DNA of 55,977 bases, from positions 1-55,977 of the forward strand of contig JASCOC010000019.1 in NCBI GenBank assembly GCA_029959605.1, read 5' to 3'. The DNA is from Lysobacteraceae bacterium PS02340 (GTDB lineage Bacteria; Pseudomonadota; Gammaproteobacteria; Xanthomonadales; Xanthomonadaceae). The position numbers and the translations under genes were made by a program. The notes under the pieces are model-generated. The model saw nothing but the letters and a program-made list of their open reading frames with translations. It was not told the DNA's origin and made no database searches. This document shows, in pieces, positions 18,131 to 27,116 of this stretch (the stretch's first letter is position 1; every line of letters starts with the position of its first letter).

Positions 18131-19015
18131 ATGACCCGTCCGTTCCGCCACACCGTGCTGGTTGCCGCCCTCGCCACCGCGTTCGTCGCAGGGCCTGCCG
18201 TCGCCGGCCCGACCGAAGACGCCCGGGCGCAGAACGCGGTGCGCGTGCTCAACGAGATCCAGGCGATTCCTGAATCGGGCATCCCCGACAAGCTGCTCGA
18301 CGAAGCGCGGGCGATCGTCGTCATTCCCGACACCATCAAGGCGGGCCTGATCATCGGCGGCCGCCGCGGCCACGGCCTGATGTCGGTCAAGACGCCCGAA
18401 GGCACCTGGTCCAGCCCGGCCTTCGTCAAGATCACCGGCGGCAGCATCGGCTTCCAGGCCGGCGTGCAATCCTCGGATGTGGTGCTGGTGTTCCGCAACG
18501 AGCGCAGCCTGGAATCGATCGTCAACGGCAAGTTCACCCTCGGCGCCGATGCCGGCGTGGCCGCGGGTCCGGTGGGTCGCAACGCGGCCGCACTGACCGA
18601 TGGCCAGCTCAAGGCGGAGATCTGGTCGTGGTCGCGCGCGCGCGGCCTGTTCGCCGGCGTCGCACTCGATGGCGCGGTGCTGCAGATCGACGACGACGCG
18701 AACATCGCCGTCTACGGTCGCACCACCACGCCGCGCGCGATTCTCGAGAACCGCCCGGGCACCGCGCCGTCGAGCGCGGTCGTCGATTTCCGCGACCGTC
18801 TGGAAGAAGCCAGCGCCACCGCGCGCGTCTCGCGGGGCGGCACCGCGGTGCCGGTCGCACGCAGCGCGCCGCAGCCTGCGTACACGCCGGCGATCCAGAA
18901 CGTACCCGAGACCACCACCGCGCCTGTGCAGCCGCAGCAGGGCCAGCCGTCGACGCAGGGTTTCCAGAACGTCGACGACCAGCCGGCGACCGTCGAACCG
19001 CTGCCCGAATACTGA
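18131..19015 (+). CDS. SYLF/Ysc84-domain lipid-binding exported protein
   Basis: A 294-residue protein with a signal peptide ([17 protein letters not shown], cleavage about residue 25) and a SYLF domain: [69 protein letters not shown] and [22 protein letters not shown] domains bind phosphoinositides in eukaryotes; bacterial periplasmic versions are of unknown function. The last 70 residues are a Pro/Gln/Thr-rich low-complexity tail. It lies just upstream of tatA, separated by a GC-rich hairpin. Confidence 0.9.
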   Translation: MTRPFRHTVLVAALATAFVAGPAVAGPTEDARAQNAVRVLNEIQAIPESGIPDKLLDEARAIVVIPDTIKAGLIIGGRRGHGLMSVKTPEGTWSSPAFVKITGGSIGFQAGVQSSDVVLVFRNERSLESIVNGKFTLGADAGVAAGPVGRNAAALTDGQLKAEIWSWSRARGLFAGVALDGAVLQIDDDANIAVYGRTTTPRAILENRPGTAPSSAVVDFRDRLEEASATARVSRGGTAVPVARSAPQPAYTPAIQNVPETTTAPVQPQQGQPSTQGFQNVDDQPATVEPLPEY

Positions 19016-19025
19016 AGTGCAGCGC

Positions 19026-19050
19026 GCACCCGCACGCTGCGTGCGGGTGC
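19026..19050 (+). terminator. GC-rich hairpin between SYLF gene and tatA
   Basis: A perfect 10-bp stem GCACCCGCAC/GTGCGGGTGC with a 5-nt loop, 11 bp after the SYLF stop and 46 bp before tatA. There is no T-run, so it may act as a weak or Rho-aided terminator or as a processing site. Confidence 0.45.
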
Positions 19051-19095
19051 GGTGCGTTATCCTTCGAGACCACCCGCAGCTCCCGGAATCCCGCC

Positions 19096-19326
19096 ATGGG
19101 CAGTTTCAGCATCTGGCATTGGGCCATCGTCCTCGTTGTCGTCCTGCTGGTCTTCGGCACCAAGAAGCTGCGCGGCGCCGGCCGTGATCTCGGCGAAGCG
19201 GTGAAGGGCTTCAAGAAAGGCATGCACGACGACGAGACCCCCGAGCGTCTCGACGACCGTTCGCAGCAGGACGCCGCGGCCCGCGAGGCCGACAGGACGC
19301 GCCACGACGACCTGCCGCCGCGCTGA
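19096..19326 (+). CDS. tatA: Twin-arginine translocase subunit TatA
   Basis: A 76-residue subunit of the twin-arginine protein export pathway, which moves folded proteins across the inner membrane. Seen: a short N-terminal tail, one transmembrane helix ([16 protein letters not shown]), the hinge [14 protein letters not shown] and an amphipathic helix ([10 protein letters not shown]), then a charged C-terminal tail. Typical size. It is the first gene of tatABC, and tatB begins 15 bp later. Confidence 0.95.
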   Translation: MGSFSIWHWAIVLVVVLLVFGTKKLRGAGRDLGEAVKGFKKGMHDDETPERLDDRSQQDAAAREADRTRHDDLPPR

Positions 19327-19341
19327 CGCGGGTAGCGGTCG

Positions 19342-19824
19342 ATGTTCGGAATCGGTACCGGCGAACTGATGATCATCGCGCTGGTCGCGCTGATCATTCT
19401 CGGTCCCGAGCGGCTGCCCAAGGCGGCACGTTTCGCAGGCTTGTGGGTGCGCCGTGCGCGTGCGCAGTGGTATTCGGTGAAGTCGGAACTGGAACGCGAA
19501 CTCGCCGCCGAGGATCTCAAGCGCAGCGTGCGCGATGCGCAGCGGTCCATCGCAGACGTCGGCACTCAAGTGCGCGACGCCGAGCAGCACGCGCGAAGCA
19601 GTCTGGACGAAGTCCGCAAGGAAGCCGGCGATCTCGTCGCCCAGGCGCGTCGCATGTCCAGCGAGCCGCCGGCGACGCATCGCAGCCTCGACGCCTTGCC
19701 CGAACCGGCGCCGCCTGTGGAACCACCGTTGCCGCCCGAAGCGATCGCCGGCGATCCCACCCGCCCGCCGGTCCCGGCGACGGCCATCGCCGACGAGGAG
19801 ACCGATCGTGGCGCTGCACGCTGA
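19342..19824 (+). CDS. tatB: Sec-independent translocase subunit TatB
   Basis: Tat receptor-complex partner of TatC. The MFGIGTGELMIIALVALIILGPERLP start contains the TatB-type transmembrane helix with the conserved GE and the hinge proline, followed by a long amphipathic helix (KAARFAGLWVRRARAQ) and a charged, Pro-rich tail to 160 residues. It sits between tatA and tatC, and its last 17 bases overlap the tatC start. Confidence 0.95.
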   Translation: MFGIGTGELMIIALVALIILGPERLPKAARFAGLWVRRARAQWYSVKSELERELAAEDLKRSVRDAQRSIADVGTQVRDAEQHARSSLDEVRKEAGDLVAQARRMSSEPPATHRSLDALPEPAPPVEPPLPPEAIAGDPTRPPVPATAIADEETDRGAAR

Positions 19825-20566
19825 CGAAGACGGCGGCGAAGGCAGCCTGATCGACCATCTGATCGAACTGCGCATGCGCCTGATGCGCGGCTTGGCCGGC
19901 ACCGGCATCGTGCTGCTGTGCCTCCTGCCGTTCGCCAACAAGCTTTACGGCCTGCTCGCCCAGCCACTGCTCGACAAGCTGCCCGAAGGCGCGCACCTGA
20001 TCGCGATCGAGGTCGCGTCGCCGTTCTTCGCGCCGCTGAAGCTCGCGTTCTTCACCGCGCTGGTCGTGACCATGCCGTGGCTGCTCTACCAGGCTTGGGC
20101 CTTCGTCGCACCGGGCCTGTACAAGCGCGAGAAGCGGCTCGCGATGCCGCTGCTGGCGTCGGCGGTCGCGCTGTTCTACATCGGCTGCGCGTTCGCGTTC
20201 TTCCTCGTGCTGCCGTCGGTGTTCAAGTTCCTGACGCTGGTGACGCCCGATGGCGTGTCGATGATGACCGACATCAACGCCTATCTGAATTTCGTCCTGG
20301 TGATCTTCCTCGCGTTCGGCCTGAGCTTCGAGCTGCCGGTCGCGCTGGTGATCCTGGTGCTGCTGGGCTGGGTGACCACCGACCAGCTGCGCGAGGCGCG
20401 CGGCTATGCGGTGGTCGGCGTGTTCGTGCTGGCCGCGGTCATCACCCCGCCCGATGTCGTCTCGCAGCTGATGCTGGCGATTCCGATGTGCCTGCTCTAC
20501 GAGGCCGGCATCATCGCCGCGCGCCTGCTCGCGCCCAGAGCCGACGCGGTGCGCGACGAGGCATGA
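19808..20566 (+). CDS. tatC: Sec-independent translocase subunit TatC
   Basis: Six-helix polytopic protein that recognises twin-arginine signal peptides. Family fingerprints: HLIELRMRLMRG near the start, SPFFAPLKLAFF, PWLLYQAWAFVAPGLYKREKR, FGLSFELPV, and VITPPDVVSQLMLAIPM in the last helices. The start is the GTG at 19808, with GAGGAG seven bases upstream; it overlaps the end of tatB. 252 residues. Its stop overlaps the start of the downstream RDD gene by four bases, so all four are one transcript. Confidence 0.95.
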   Translation: MALHADEDGGEGSLIDHLIELRMRLMRGLAGTGIVLLCLLPFANKLYGLLAQPLLDKLPEGAHLIAIEVASPFFAPLKLAFFTALVVTMPWLLYQAWAFVAPGLYKREKRLAMPLLASAVALFYIGCAFAFFLVLPSVFKFLTLVTPDGVSMMTDINAYLNFVLVIFLAFGLSFELPVALVILVLLGWVTTDQLREARGYAVVGVFVLAAVITPPDVVSQLMLAIPMCLLYEAGIIAARLLAPRADAVRDEA

Positions 20567-21264
20567 GTCCGCCGGTCGCCGCGCCCACGCCGTTGCTGCG
20601 CCGCTACACGGCGTGGTCGCTGGATGCGGCGGCGATCGGTGTGCTGGTCGTCGCGCTGATGCATCGGCGCCTGTGCGAAGCACTCGAGACCTGTATGCGC
20701 GCGATCGATGCACTGGCGCAGGCGATGGCCGCACTGATGCAGCAGACACTCGACCTCGCCGCGTCGCCGGCCGCACTGTGGCAGGCGTGGATGGCGGATC
20801 CTGCGCTGCAGGTCGCGATCACCGCGCTGGCGCTGGCGATCACCTCGCTGACCCTGCCGACGATGGCGCTGTTCGCGCTGCTCGCGCTGGTGTGGTTCAC
20901 CGCCTTCGAGGGCTCGCGCTGGCAGGCCACGCCGGGCAAGCGCCTGCTCGGCCTGCAGGTGGTCGACGACGACGGACTGCCGCCGGGCTACGTGCGCGCC
21001 GGCCTGCGCACGGCGGCCGGTCTGCTGTCGTGGGTGAGCCTCAACATCGGCCATCTGATGGCCGCACGCGCGCCGCGCTACCAGGCGCTGCACGACCGGA
21101 TCGCCGGCACCCACGTGGTGCGGCTGACCGATGCCCCGATGCCGATGCCGGCCCGTCTGTGGCTGGTGCTGCAGCCACCGGTGTTTTGCCTGCTGCTGGC
21201 GCTGCTGATGCAGCAGCTCAACCGGAGCGTCGCCGCCGCGCTGGACGCGACGCTCGGGTTCTGA
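20563..21264 (+). CDS. RDD-family integral membrane protein
   Basis: A 233-residue membrane protein whose N-terminus (RRYTAWSLDAAAIGVLVVAL) and second half (WQATPGKRLLGLQVVDDDG, then YQALHDRIAGTHVV) carry the RDD-domain pattern: an Arg near helix 1, Asp in helix 1, and an Asp before the last helices. About four hydrophobic segments are present, with an inserted amphipathic stretch (residues 45-75). RDD proteins are proposed transporters or channels of unknown substrate. The ATGA overlap with tatC implies coupling to the Tat operon. Confidence 0.85.
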   Translation: MSPPVAAPTPLLRRYTAWSLDAAAIGVLVVALMHRRLCEALETCMRAIDALAQAMAALMQQTLDLAASPAALWQAWMADPALQVAITALALAITSLTLPTMALFALLALVWFTAFEGSRWQATPGKRLLGLQVVDDDGLPPGYVRAGLRTAAGLLSWVSLNIGHLMAARAPRYQALHDRIAGTHVVRLTDAPMPMPARLWLVLQPPVFCLLLALLMQQLNRSVAAALDATLGF

Positions 21265-21271
21265 TGCGTCG

Positions 21272-22219
21272 TCAGAGTTCGATGCGGCTGTTGTCGGGGC
21301 TGCCGGCGCCCGGCGTCGGACCACCGGTCGACGCGTCGTCCTGCGGGCCGCAGACATCGCGCCACATCGCGTACATCGCGCCGAACATCACGATGTAGAG
21401 GATCAGCAGCAGGATCAGATACAGCGGCAGCACGAGCAGCGCGGCGAGGCCCGGATGCACGAGGCTGGCGACGACGCTGATGATGGTCACGACCATCGCG
21501 AACGCGAGCATCAGCGCGAAGCCACCGGCCATCGCGATCGCAGCGGCCACAACCACCGGCAGCACGTTCCGCAGCGCACCGCCGAGGCCGTCGGTGAACG
21601 CCTGCAGCACCGGACGCCCGCCGAGCGCGACCTGGCCCAGGCCGATCGCGTAGACGGTCGCGTAGTAGACGCCGAAGAAGATCGCCAGCGCCATCAGCGG
21701 ACCGATGCCGGCGGGCGGCAGCGGCAGATCCGGCGGCGTGGCCGGCCCGGTCTGCGCGCTCATTTCCTGGCTGATGGTCAGCACCTGCATGTACCAGTCG
21801 ATGACGCCGTCGCCGAACGCACTGACCAGCGCGTAGAACGTGGCGATGTAGAGCGCGCCCATCAGCACGCCGAAGCCGATCAGGCGCCCGGCATTGCCGC
21901 CGGTGAACACCGCGAACAGGTCCGTCGGCTGCGCGGGACGCCCGTGCTCGGCCGCGTCGATGACGTGCAGCACGCCGGCGATCAGCAGTGGATAGACGAT
22001 GATCGACACCAGCGACGTGGCGCCGATCAGCATGACCTGGGTACTGGCATCGAGCCCGAACGCGAGCTGGGCGATCGCCTGGAACACGTTCGGCACCAGC
22101 GCCAACAGCGCCACGATCGCCGTCGCGCCGTACACCGCGCGCGGATTGGACCGACCCACATTGACGCCCTGCACGATCCACTTCCAGCCGTGGCCGGCCC
22201 CTACCGTCCGAGTCGTCAT
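21272..22219 (-). CDS. Polytopic membrane protein, BPSS1780-like
   Basis: A 315-residue protein with about six hydrophobic helices and an N-terminal GHGWKWIVQGVNVGRSNPRAVY segment. That segment recalls the W-x-W...F...P start of the uncharacterised BPSS1780 family of membrane proteins. The C-terminal LAALLVLPLYLILLLILYIVMFGAMYAMWRDV is followed by a polar Gly/Pro tail. Function unknown. The gene is convergent with the RDD gene, only seven bases apart. Upstream lies the large repeat region, so its promoter is in 22220-22320. Confidence 0.75.
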   Translation of the reverse strand: MTTRTVGAGHGWKWIVQGVNVGRSNPRAVYGATAIVALLALVPNVFQAIAQLAFGLDASTQVMLIGATSLVSIIVYPLLIAGVLHVIDAAEHGRPAQPTDLFAVFTGGNAGRLIGFGVLMGALYIATFYALVSAFGDGVIDWYMQVLTISQEMSAQTGPATPPDLPLPPAGIGPLMALAIFFGVYYATVYAIGLGQVALGGRPVLQAFTDGLGGALRNVLPVVVAAAIAMAGGFALMLAFAMVVTIISVVASLVHPGLAALLVLPLYLILLLILYIVMFGAMYAMWRDVCGPQDDASTGGPTPGAGSPDNSRIEL

Positions 22220-22437
22220 TTCCGCCGTATTCCAGGTGTCTGTCGCGTGGACGCGCCACGAAGGGCGTCATCGTATCGCATGCATCGGAGACGCCGCTGG
22301 GATGCGCTGTGTGTTCAGCCGCAATGGCGGCGGTTTGCTTCGGTGGACCCCGCTCGCTTCCGACAACAGCGTTCAGTGCGCAGCGAGCAGCAGGCAGCAG
22401 GCAGCAGGCAGCGAGGCTCGCAGCTTCCGCGTCCGCG
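22220..22437. other. Non-coding flank between membrane-protein gene and composite repeat
   Basis: No gene seen. It contains a short GCAGGCA direct run (about 22388-22411) immediately before the repeat, and must include the promoter of the minus-strand membrane protein gene. Confidence 0.5.
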
Positions 22438-22523
22438 CCGTCATTCCCGCGAAGGCGGGGCTTTCAACGGACGCATGTCCGGTAATCCATCTTGATCTGG
22501 CTCTTGCCCTTGGCTCCGGGCCC

Positions 22524-22583
22524 GGCTTCGGCTTTGGCTTTGGCTTTGGCTTTGGCTTTGGCTTTGGCTTTGGCTTTGGCTTC
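22524..22583. repeat. Hexanucleotide tandem array (GGCTTT x8)
   Basis: Eight perfect GGCTTT units (22530-22577) bordered by a GGCTTC unit on each side, inside the left half of the composite repeat. A degenerate A-rich counterpart lies near copy A (about 150-210), suggesting the array belongs to the element. Confidence 0.95.
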
Positions 22584-23150
22584 TGCTCCCGCTCTGAATC
22601 GAGCCGTAGAGCGAGCCGAGCACCGGAGCTTGGCGTGGCCGAAGAGCAGCCCATGTCTGAGCGCAGCGAGTTTGGGCTGCGTGCCGCGTCAGGCGAGGAG
22701 CGGAGGGAACCGGCTCGGCGTAGCCGTGCCGGCTCGCGTCCGGCGAAGGGACCTTTTGGTTCCTTTTGGGTCCATCCAAAAGGAACTCGCACGCGCAGCG
22801 GGCGAAAGCCCTGCACTTGCTCGCGCTTCTTCGCTTGTCGCTTTGCGGCCTTGATGTTTGAAGCAAAAGATCAATAGCAAGAGCGAAGATAAAAAACAGG
22901 GCTTCCGCGCTGTCGCGCGGCTTACTTTTGTCTTGGCAAAAGTAAGCAAAACCGTCTTCGCCGGACGCGATCCGCCGCGATACAGCCGCGGCGGTCCCTT
23001 GCGCTTCTCGGACGTCGGGGCACGCAGCCCAAACTCGCCGCGCTCAGACATGGGCTGCTCTTCGACCCCGACGCCCTGCGATGCTCGGCTCGCTTTACGG
23101 CTCGATTGAAATCAACGGCGGAGCAAAAGCAAAAAGCAACCGCAACGGCC

Positions 23151-23194
23151 ACGCAGAGCAACCGCAACGCAGAGCAACCGCAACGCAGAGCAAC
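23151..23194. repeat. 16-bp tandem repeat in right half of composite element
   Basis: The unit ACGCAGAGCAACCGCA occurs 2.75 times without mismatch, at the position corresponding to the hexanucleotide array of the left half. Confidence 0.9.
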
Positions 23195-23262
23195 GTCCAT
23201 GGATGACCGGACATACGTCCGTTGACAACCCCGCCGACGCGGGCATGACGGAACAGAAGGAA

Positions 23263-23994
23263 TCAGTCGCGCGAAAGCGCGCCCGCAAAGCGTACGAACC
23301 GCTGCAGTACCGCCCGCGCCGCCGGCGCCGCCCGCACACCCGCGACCAGTGCGACCGGATCGAGGCCTTCCTGGTACAGCGGCCCCGAGCGCGCGCGGAT
23401 GTAGCCGCGCATATGGGTGGCGCTGAACTCCGGATGGAACTGCACGCCCCAGACGCGCTCGCCCCAGCGGAAGGCGTGGTGCGGTTCGAGTGCGGAATGG
23501 GCGAGCAGGGTCGCGCCGTCGGGCAGGCGTAATACGCTCTGCAGGTGCGTGGTCTGGGCGAGGAACCATGGGCCGGCGGCGGCGAACAGCGGGTCGTCGG
23601 ACGCCGCCGCGTGCGTGTCAATATCGAGCGTACCCATCTCGCGACCGCGCGGGTTGGGGCCGACTTCGCCGCCGAGCGCATGGGCGATCAGCTGGTGGCC
23701 GTAGCAGATGCCGAACAGCGGGACGCCGGCATGCGCCGCGTCGCGCAGCCAGGTGGCGCTGCGCTCGCTCCAGTCGGCGCGGTCGGTGACCATCGCGCCG
23801 GAACCGGTGACGATGACGCCGGCGAAGTCGTGCGCATCGGGCAGCGCAGCGCCGTGTTCGACGTCGACCACCACTGCGTCACGTTCCGACAGGCCGGCAG
23901 CGACTCGGATCCAGTGCGGAAAGCCGCCATAGCGGCGCATCGAGGCTACGGGCTGGCCGGTTTCGACGATCAGGAAGCGGCGGTCGGACGACAT
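23263..23994 (-). CDS. Class I glutamine amidotransferase-like protein (GMP synthase type)
   Basis: A stand-alone 243-residue class I glutamine amidotransferase domain. The catalytic triad is clear: FGICYGHQ with C97 and GVQFHPEF with H187 and E189. There is no synthetase domain, so it is not GuaA itself. Stand-alone members have been linked to gamma-glutamyl hydrolysis or unknown amidotransfer. The start ATG 23994 is supported by the conserved FLIVETG opening. It is downstream of the GspE-like gene on the same strand, but 190 bp and a dispersed repeat separate them. Confidence 0.9.
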   Translation of the reverse strand: MSSDRRFLIVETGQPVASMRRYGGFPHWIRVAAGLSERDAVVVDVEHGAALPDAHDFAGVIVTGSGAMVTDRADWSERSATWLRDAAHAGVPLFGICYGHQLIAHALGGEVGPNPRGREMGTLDIDTHAAASDDPLFAAAGPWFLAQTTHLQSVLRLPDGATLLAHSALEPHHAFRWGERVWGVQFHPEFSATHMRGYIRARSGPLYQEGLDPVALVAGVRAAPAARAVLQRFVRFAGALSRD

Positions 23995-24078
23995 CGGGAG
24001 GCAGCCGGAACAGGGAGACGGCGCAGCGTAGCGGATCGGGAGGGTGGGGCGTTGGGGGAGGGCGCCTCGAGGCCCCGG

Positions 24079-24126
24079 CCCTCACCCGACGCGCTTTGCG
24101 CGGCGACCTCTCCCGGAGGGAGAGGT
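24079..24126. repeat. CCCTCACCC-type dispersed repeat
   Basis: Contains CCCTCACCCGACGCG followed by a GC hairpin and a CCTCTCCCGGAGGGAGAGG palindrome. Near-identical copies lie at 39241-39290 and 39502-39571. It sits between the glutamine amidotransferase gene and the GspE-like gene. Confidence 0.9.
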
Positions 24127-24184
24127 GCGCAGACCGTCGCGTATCGCGCTCGCAACACGTCCGCGCCACGAGGCACGCGCCCCC

Positions 24185-26011
24185 TCACTCCCGCGGCGGC
24201 AGCACCGTCATCACTTCTTCCACCGTGGTCACGCCCTGCGCGACCTTCTCCGCGCCGGCCATGCGCAGCGTGCGCAGGCCTTCGCCGACGGCGGTCCGGC
24301 TGAAGCCCGACAGCGCCATGTCCGGCTGGATCTTCGCGCGCAGCGCGGGCGTGATTGGCATCAGTTCGTAGATGCCCACGCGGCCGAAGTAACCGGTGTT
24401 GCGGCATTCCAGACACCCGACCGGTCCGCAGGCGGTCTCCGGCGGCGGCACGTCGCTGTCGGGGCCGAGCAGCGCGCGCCAGCCTTCGGGATCGACCGGC
24501 TGCGGCGCCTTGCAGTGGCGGCACAGTGTGCGCACCAGGCGCTGGGCGAGCACGCCGTTGAGCGTGGAGGCGATCAGGTAATGCGGCAGGCCGAGATCGA
24601 GCAGGCGGGTGATCGCCGACGGCGCGTCGTTGGTGTGCAGCGTCGACAGCACCAGGTGGCCGGTCAGCGAGGCCTGCACCGCCATCTGCGCGGTGTCGAG
24701 ATCGCGGATCTCGCCGATCATGATGATGTCGGGGTCCTGGCGCAGCAGGGTGCGCACGCCCTGCGCGAAGGTCAGGTCGATCGCGTTGTGGACCTGCATC
24801 TGGTTGAGCTCGACCGAGACCATTTCGATCGGGTCCTCCACCGTGCAGACGTTGACGTCGTCGGAGGCCAGTTTCTTCAGCGTCGAGTACAGCGTCGTCG
24901 TCTTGCCCGAACCGGTCGGACCGGTGACCAGCACGATGCCGTGCGGACGTGCGACGAGATCGTTCCACGCCGCCGCCTCGCCGGCGTCGAAGCCGAGGTG
25001 TTCGATCGGCTTGAACGCAGTGTCGGGATCGAAGATGCGCATCACGACCTTCTCGCCGAAGGCGGTCGGCATCGTCGACAGACGCATCTCGACCTCGCGC
25101 CCGCCGGGCGAACGCGTCTTGATGCGGCCGTCCTGCGGTCGCCGGCGCTCGGCGAGATCCATGCGGCCCAGCACCTTGATGCGGCTCACGGCCGCGGTCA
25201 TCACCGGCGGCGGCATCTCGAACACCTTGTGCAGCACGCCGTCGATGCGGAACCGCACGCGGCCCACGTCCCGGCGCGGTTCGAGATGGATGTCGGAGGC
25301 GCGCTGCTCGTAGGCGTACTGCAGCAGCCAGTCGACGATGTGGACGATGTGGTGGTCGTCGGCGTTGACGTCGCCCGAGCGGCCGAGTTCGACCAGTTGC
25401 TCGAACGTCGGCGCATTGCTGCTGGTCTCGCGTCCGTCCTTGGCGCCGCGTATCGAACGCGTAACGCCGAAGAACTCCATCGTGTAGCGGTGCAGGTCCA
25501 GCGGATTGGCGACGACCAGATCGATCTCGCGCCGCAGCAGGCGCTGGATGTCGGTCAGCCAGTCGAGCGCCAGCGGTTCGCTGGTGGCGATGCGCGCGCG
25601 ATCGGGCGTGACCTCGACCGGCAGGATGCGGTGGCGCTTGGCGTAGGCGTGCGAGAACAGATCGGTGACGTCGCCGACCGCGATCTTGGTCGGGTCGATG
25701 CGCAGGTAGATGTGGCCGGTCGCCTGCGCCAGCCATTCGGTCAGCGCTTCGAGGCCGAGCTCGGTGCCGGGCCGGCGCGCCGACGGCAGCTTGAGATTGG
25801 CCAGCAGCACCAGCGGATGCACGGTGTCGAGTCCGCGCGTGTTGCGACCGCTCGCGCGTGCGCGATCGGCATCGGCCGGCGTCAGCAGGCCGTCGGCCAG
25901 CAGCGCGTCGATCACGGGGTCGAGGGTCAGGCGGCCCGGCGGCAGGCGGCCACCGAAGACGGCGGGCGCACGGGTGCCGGTCGAATGCTGCGGAGCGCGC
26001 GGATCGTTCAA
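24185..26011 (-). CDS. GspE/PilB-type secretion ATPase
   Basis: Hexameric ATPase of the type II secretion/type IV pilus superfamily. Domains: an N-terminal MshEN-like region (about 25-130), the N2 domain (SDIHLEPRRDVGRVRFRIDG), Walker A GPTGSGKTTT (from about 364), an Asp box (CTVEDPIE), Walker B (DIIMIGEIRD, about 428) and the His box (STLHTNDA). A zinc module follows: CRHC (497/500) and CLEC (533/536). The start is most likely TTG at 26011, which has GGAGGA six bases upstream; the GTG at 26032 lies before that site. No pilin, platform or secretin gene is adjacent, so it is an orphan in this window. Which machine it powers is unknown. Confidence 0.9.
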   Translation of the reverse strand: MNDPRAPQHSTGTRAPAVFGGRLPPGRLTLDPVIDALLADGLLTPADADRARASGRNTRGLDTVHPLVLLANLKLPSARRPGTELGLEALTEWLAQATGHIYLRIDPTKIAVGDVTDLFSHAYAKRHRILPVEVTPDRARIATSEPLALDWLTDIQRLLRREIDLVVANPLDLHRYTMEFFGVTRSIRGAKDGRETSSNAPTFEQLVELGRSGDVNADDHHIVHIVDWLLQYAYEQRASDIHLEPRRDVGRVRFRIDGVLHKVFEMPPPVMTAAVSRIKVLGRMDLAERRRPQDGRIKTRSPGGREVEMRLSTMPTAFGEKVVMRIFDPDTAFKPIEHLGFDAGEAAAWNDLVARPHGIVLVTGPTGSGKTTTLYSTLKKLASDDVNVCTVEDPIEMVSVELNQMQVHNAIDLTFAQGVRTLLRQDPDIIMIGEIRDLDTAQMAVQASLTGHLVLSTLHTNDAPSAITRLLDLGLPHYLIASTLNGVLAQRLVRTLCRHCKAPQPVDPEGWRALLGPDSDVPPPETACGPVGCLECRNTGYFGRVGIYELMPITPALRAKIQPDMALSGFSRTAVGEGLRTLRMAGAEKVAQGVTTVEEVMTVLPPRE

Positions 26012-26061
26012 GCCGGGTCCTCCATGGCGCACGGTGCGTCGGGCGCTTTGATGCGGCCCGC

Positions 26062-26067
26062 TATACT
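26062..26067 (+). promoter_or_regulatory. Possible -10 element upstream of glyQ
   Basis: TATACT lies 30 bp before the glyQ ATG in an otherwise GC-rich stretch. No convincing -35 box stands at the usual spacing, so this is tentative. Confidence 0.3.
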
Positions 26068-26096
26068 AGCGCGCCGCCGCAGACGCGATTTTCCCG

Positions 26097-27005
26097 ATGA
26101 CCGGACCGACGTTCCAGGAGCTGATCCTCACGCTCAACACCTACTGGGCCAAGCAGGGCTGCGTGCTGATCCAGCCGCTGGACCTCGAGGTCGGCGCGGG
26201 CACCTTCCATCCGGCCACGTTCCTGCGCGCGCTCGGCCCCGAGCCGTGGAACGCCGCCTACGTGCAGCCGAGCCGCCGCCCAACCGACGGCCGCTACGGC
26301 GACAACCCGAACCGCCTGCAGCGTTACTACCAGTACCAGGTGGCGATGAAGCCGAATCCGGACAACATCGTCGAGCTGTATTTCGATTCGTTGAAGGCGC
26401 TGGGCATCGATCCGCAGGTGCACGACCTGCGCCTGGTCGAGGACAACTGGGAATCGCCGACGCTCGGCGCCTGGGGTCTGGGCTGGGAAGTCTGGCTCAA
26501 CGGCATGGAAGTCACGCAGTTCACGTATTTCCAGCAGGCCGGCGGCATCGAGTGCAAGCCGGTCCTGGGCGAGATCACCTACGGTCTCGAGCGCCTGTGC
26601 ATGTATCTGCAGAACTGCGACAACGTCTACGACCTGGTGTGGACGCACGGCCCCGACGGCACGCCGGTCACCTACGGCGACGTGTATCACCAGAACGAAG
26701 TCGAGCAGAGCGCCTACAACTTCGAACATGCGAACGTGGAAGTCCTGTTCCGCCGCTTCGACGAATGCGAGGCCGAGGCGCTGAAACTGGTCGAGCTGGG
26801 CCTGCCGCTGCCGGCCTACGAGCAGGTCACCAAGGCCAGCCACAGCTTCAACCTGCTCGATGCGCGCCGCGCGATCAGCGTGACCGAACGCCAGCGCTAC
26901 ATCCTGCGCGTGCGCACGCTGGCGCAGGGCGTGGCCAAGGCCTACTACGCACAGCGCGAAGCACTGGGATTTCCGGGGCTGAAGCGCCCGCAGGACGCTG
27001 CCTGA
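26097..27005 (+). CDS. glyQ: Glycyl-tRNA synthetase alpha subunit
   Basis: Catalytic subunit of the tetrameric (alpha2beta2) bacterial glycyl-tRNA synthetase, which charges tRNA-Gly. The whole 302-residue chain matches the family, including [18 protein letters not shown] at the start and the class II motifs ([47 protein letters not shown]). Typical length. glyS follows 111 bp later, separated by a short dispersed repeat, so the two are probably one transcript. Confidence 0.97.
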   Translation: MTGPTFQELILTLNTYWAKQGCVLIQPLDLEVGAGTFHPATFLRALGPEPWNAAYVQPSRRPTDGRYGDNPNRLQRYYQYQVAMKPNPDNIVELYFDSLKALGIDPQVHDLRLVEDNWESPTLGAWGLGWEVWLNGMEVTQFTYFQQAGGIECKPVLGEITYGLERLCMYLQNCDNVYDLVWTHGPDGTPVTYGDVYHQNEVEQSAYNFEHANVEVLFRRFDECEAEALKLVELGLPLPAYEQVTKASHSFNLLDARRAISVTERQRYILRVRTLAQGVAKAYYAQREALGFPGLKRPQDAA

Positions 27006-27054
27006 GCCGCGCGCGTCACACCACTCGATTCTCCGGATGAGGCCGCCCGAAATC

Positions 27055-27090
27055 GCCCTCACCCCAACCCCTTTCCCGATGGGAGCGGGG
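27055..27090. repeat. Short CCCTCACCCCAACCC repeat between glyQ and glyS
   Basis: A shortened relative of the CCTCACCC family seen at 24079 and 39241. It contains CCCTCACCCCAACCC and a GGGAGCGGGG end. It lies inside the glyQS transcript, just before the glyS ribosome binding region. Confidence 0.75.
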
Positions 27091-27116
27091 CTACAGCACT
27101 GGAACAGGTTGTCGCC

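Larger units (their letters stand above)
22438..23251. repeat. Composite inverted repeat, two element copies head to head
   Basis: An imperfect 814-bp palindrome with no gene. Outer arms 22438-22490 and 23199-23251 are inverted copies of each other (CGTCATTCCCGCGAAGG type). Inner arms of about 140 bp (22590-22740 and 22966-23107) are inverted copies of the element also at 1-140. Each half carries hairpins at matching places: 22710-22732 and 22972-22994 (10- and 8-bp stems), and 22759-22786 and 22921-22946 (11- and 10-bp stems). The stem sequences differ between halves yet both strands still pair. Short open frames across it are conserved between copies but have no ribosome binding sites, so I do not call them genes. 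Confidence 0.85.

Noticed and set aside
22492..23109. Short conserved frames in the composite repeat as possible small proteins
   Set aside because: They lack ribosome binding sites, run into low-complexity Ala-Leu or Lys-Pro repeats from the hexanucleotide array, and similarity is explained by copying of the element.
22524..23194. CRISPR array
   Set aside because: The repeats are 6-bp and 16-bp tandem units without spacers; no cas genes are present.
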